Assembly (NCBI GenBank): GCA_964513205.1
Contig: CAZELP010000008.1
Coordinates: forward strand, 10,649 to 74,648
Direction: 5' to 3'
Source: JAGVJT01 sp964513205
GTDB taxonomy: Bacteria > Pseudomonadota > Gammaproteobacteria > Legionellales > Legionellaceae
Length of the DNA: 64,000 nucleotides
Part shown: positions 63,704 through 64,000 of the stretch, piece by piece
Layout: every line of letters starts with the position of its first letter
How positions within the stretch are numbered: position 1 is the stretch's first letter
Notes under the pieces: model-generated
Told to the model about the DNA's origin: nothing
The model's database searches: none
Seen by the model: only the letters and a program-made list of their open reading frames with translations
Position numbers and translations under genes: made by a program

Positions 63704-64000
63704 AAATTATAACGCTCCGTCTTATACAGCGCCAAGTGCTCCTTGCGACAAAACCAATCTATTGTTTCTTGGAGGCCCCGCTTTAAGCCCTCTAGACCAG
63801 GATAATGCGGCTGCCAATCCAATAATTTAAGAGCCTTATCATTACACGCCCATAATCGCTCGACTTCGCTTTTCTCTGGCCTAAAACGTTGCCCGTCCTG
63901 TTCAAAATCGATAGAGCAATGCATAAGCTCTGCAATCAATCGAGCAGTCATTTCGATTGAAATCTCATAATTACTGCCAAGATTAATTATTTCACCAATA
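63700..64000 (-). CDS. legB: NDP-sugar 4,6-dehydratase LegB (C-terminal part, cut by the window edge)
   Basis: Only about 99 codons are visible and the frame runs open to base 64000. The segments IGEIINLGSNYEISIE, RFRPEKSEVERLWACNDKA and LDWQPHYPGLEGLKRGLQET are characteristic of the LegB/extended-SDR dehydratase C-terminus. It makes the 4-keto-6-deoxy intermediate from GDP-GlcNAc. Its stop overlaps the legH start. The aminotransferase legC expected next to it would be beyond the edge. Confidence 0.88.
   Translation of the reverse strand, partial: IGEIINLGSNYEISIEMTARLIAELMHCSIDFEQDGQRFRPEKSEVERLWACNDKALKLLDWQPHYPGLEGLKRGLQETIDWFCRKEHLALYKTERYNL

Overview
The window looks like chromosomal DNA of a low-to-medium GC gammaproteobacterium, most probably of the Legionellales (Legionella/Coxiella/Berkiella-like). 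This is inferred from the gene content: a dcw cell-division cluster followed by lpxC, hda with a CDP-alcohol phosphotransferase, legionaminic-acid (ptm/leg) surface-sugar genes, and two large effector-like proteins of no recognised family set among housekeeping genes. No 16S rRNA or other taxonomic marker is present, so the assignment is tentative. Nearly everything is on the minus strand; genes on the plus strand are dciA, the RiPP-locus regulator, hslO and one tiny lipoprotein.

Layout. 1-2053: nusA (3' end cut by the window), rimP, and initiator tRNA with its own promoter and terminator. 2059-3735: a large LRR-like protein of unknown function. 3844-5503: cbpM, cbpA and a PH-domain membrane protein. 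5580-19471: dciA and lpxC, then, reading with transcription, murI-murF-mraY-murD-ftsW-murC-murB-ddl-ftsQ-ftsA-ftsZ. murG is missing from its usual place, and murE/ftsI/ftsL are not here. 19483-21264: a 593-aa effector-like protein with a Pro/Ala linker, almost touching murI.

21362-27960: the most novel part, a compact RiPP locus of graspetide (microviridin-like) type. It holds two small double-glycine precursor peptides, an MvdD-type ATP-grasp ligase, an exported HEAT-repeat protein, an HlyD-type adaptor and a C39-peptidase ABC exporter. A divergent XRE/S24 regulator sits upstream. A hairpin separates the precursor genes from the processing genes.

27971-33588: housekeeping genes hda, a pgsA-like gene, hslO, dapA and a minimal BamC-like lipoprotein, plus a DUF1704 'QEGLA' putative metallopeptidase, a LOG-family gene broken by one stop codon and a 46-aa lipoprotein.

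33578-64000: a surface-polysaccharide (LPS O-chain or capsule) locus of about 26 genes. Its 5' end (transcription sense) is the legionaminic-acid pathway (legB partial, legH, legI, legG, ptmE, legF, a class-III aminotransferase, ptmA). Next come a PglK-like ABC flippase, glycosyl/pyruvyl transferases, a Wzy-like polymerase, an MBOAT/SGNH O-acyltransferase pair, a WbpG-HisF-HisH acetamidino-forming module, asparagine-synthetase-like AsnB with a decayed second copy beside it, a UDP-GlcNAc C4-epimerase, a bi-domain oxidoreductase, a heparinase-like protein, a GT4 transferase, a PglC-like initiating transferase and a DegT aminotransferase. Together these suggest a legionaminate-containing, probably acetamidinylated and O-acylated polysaccharide built on a lipid carrier.
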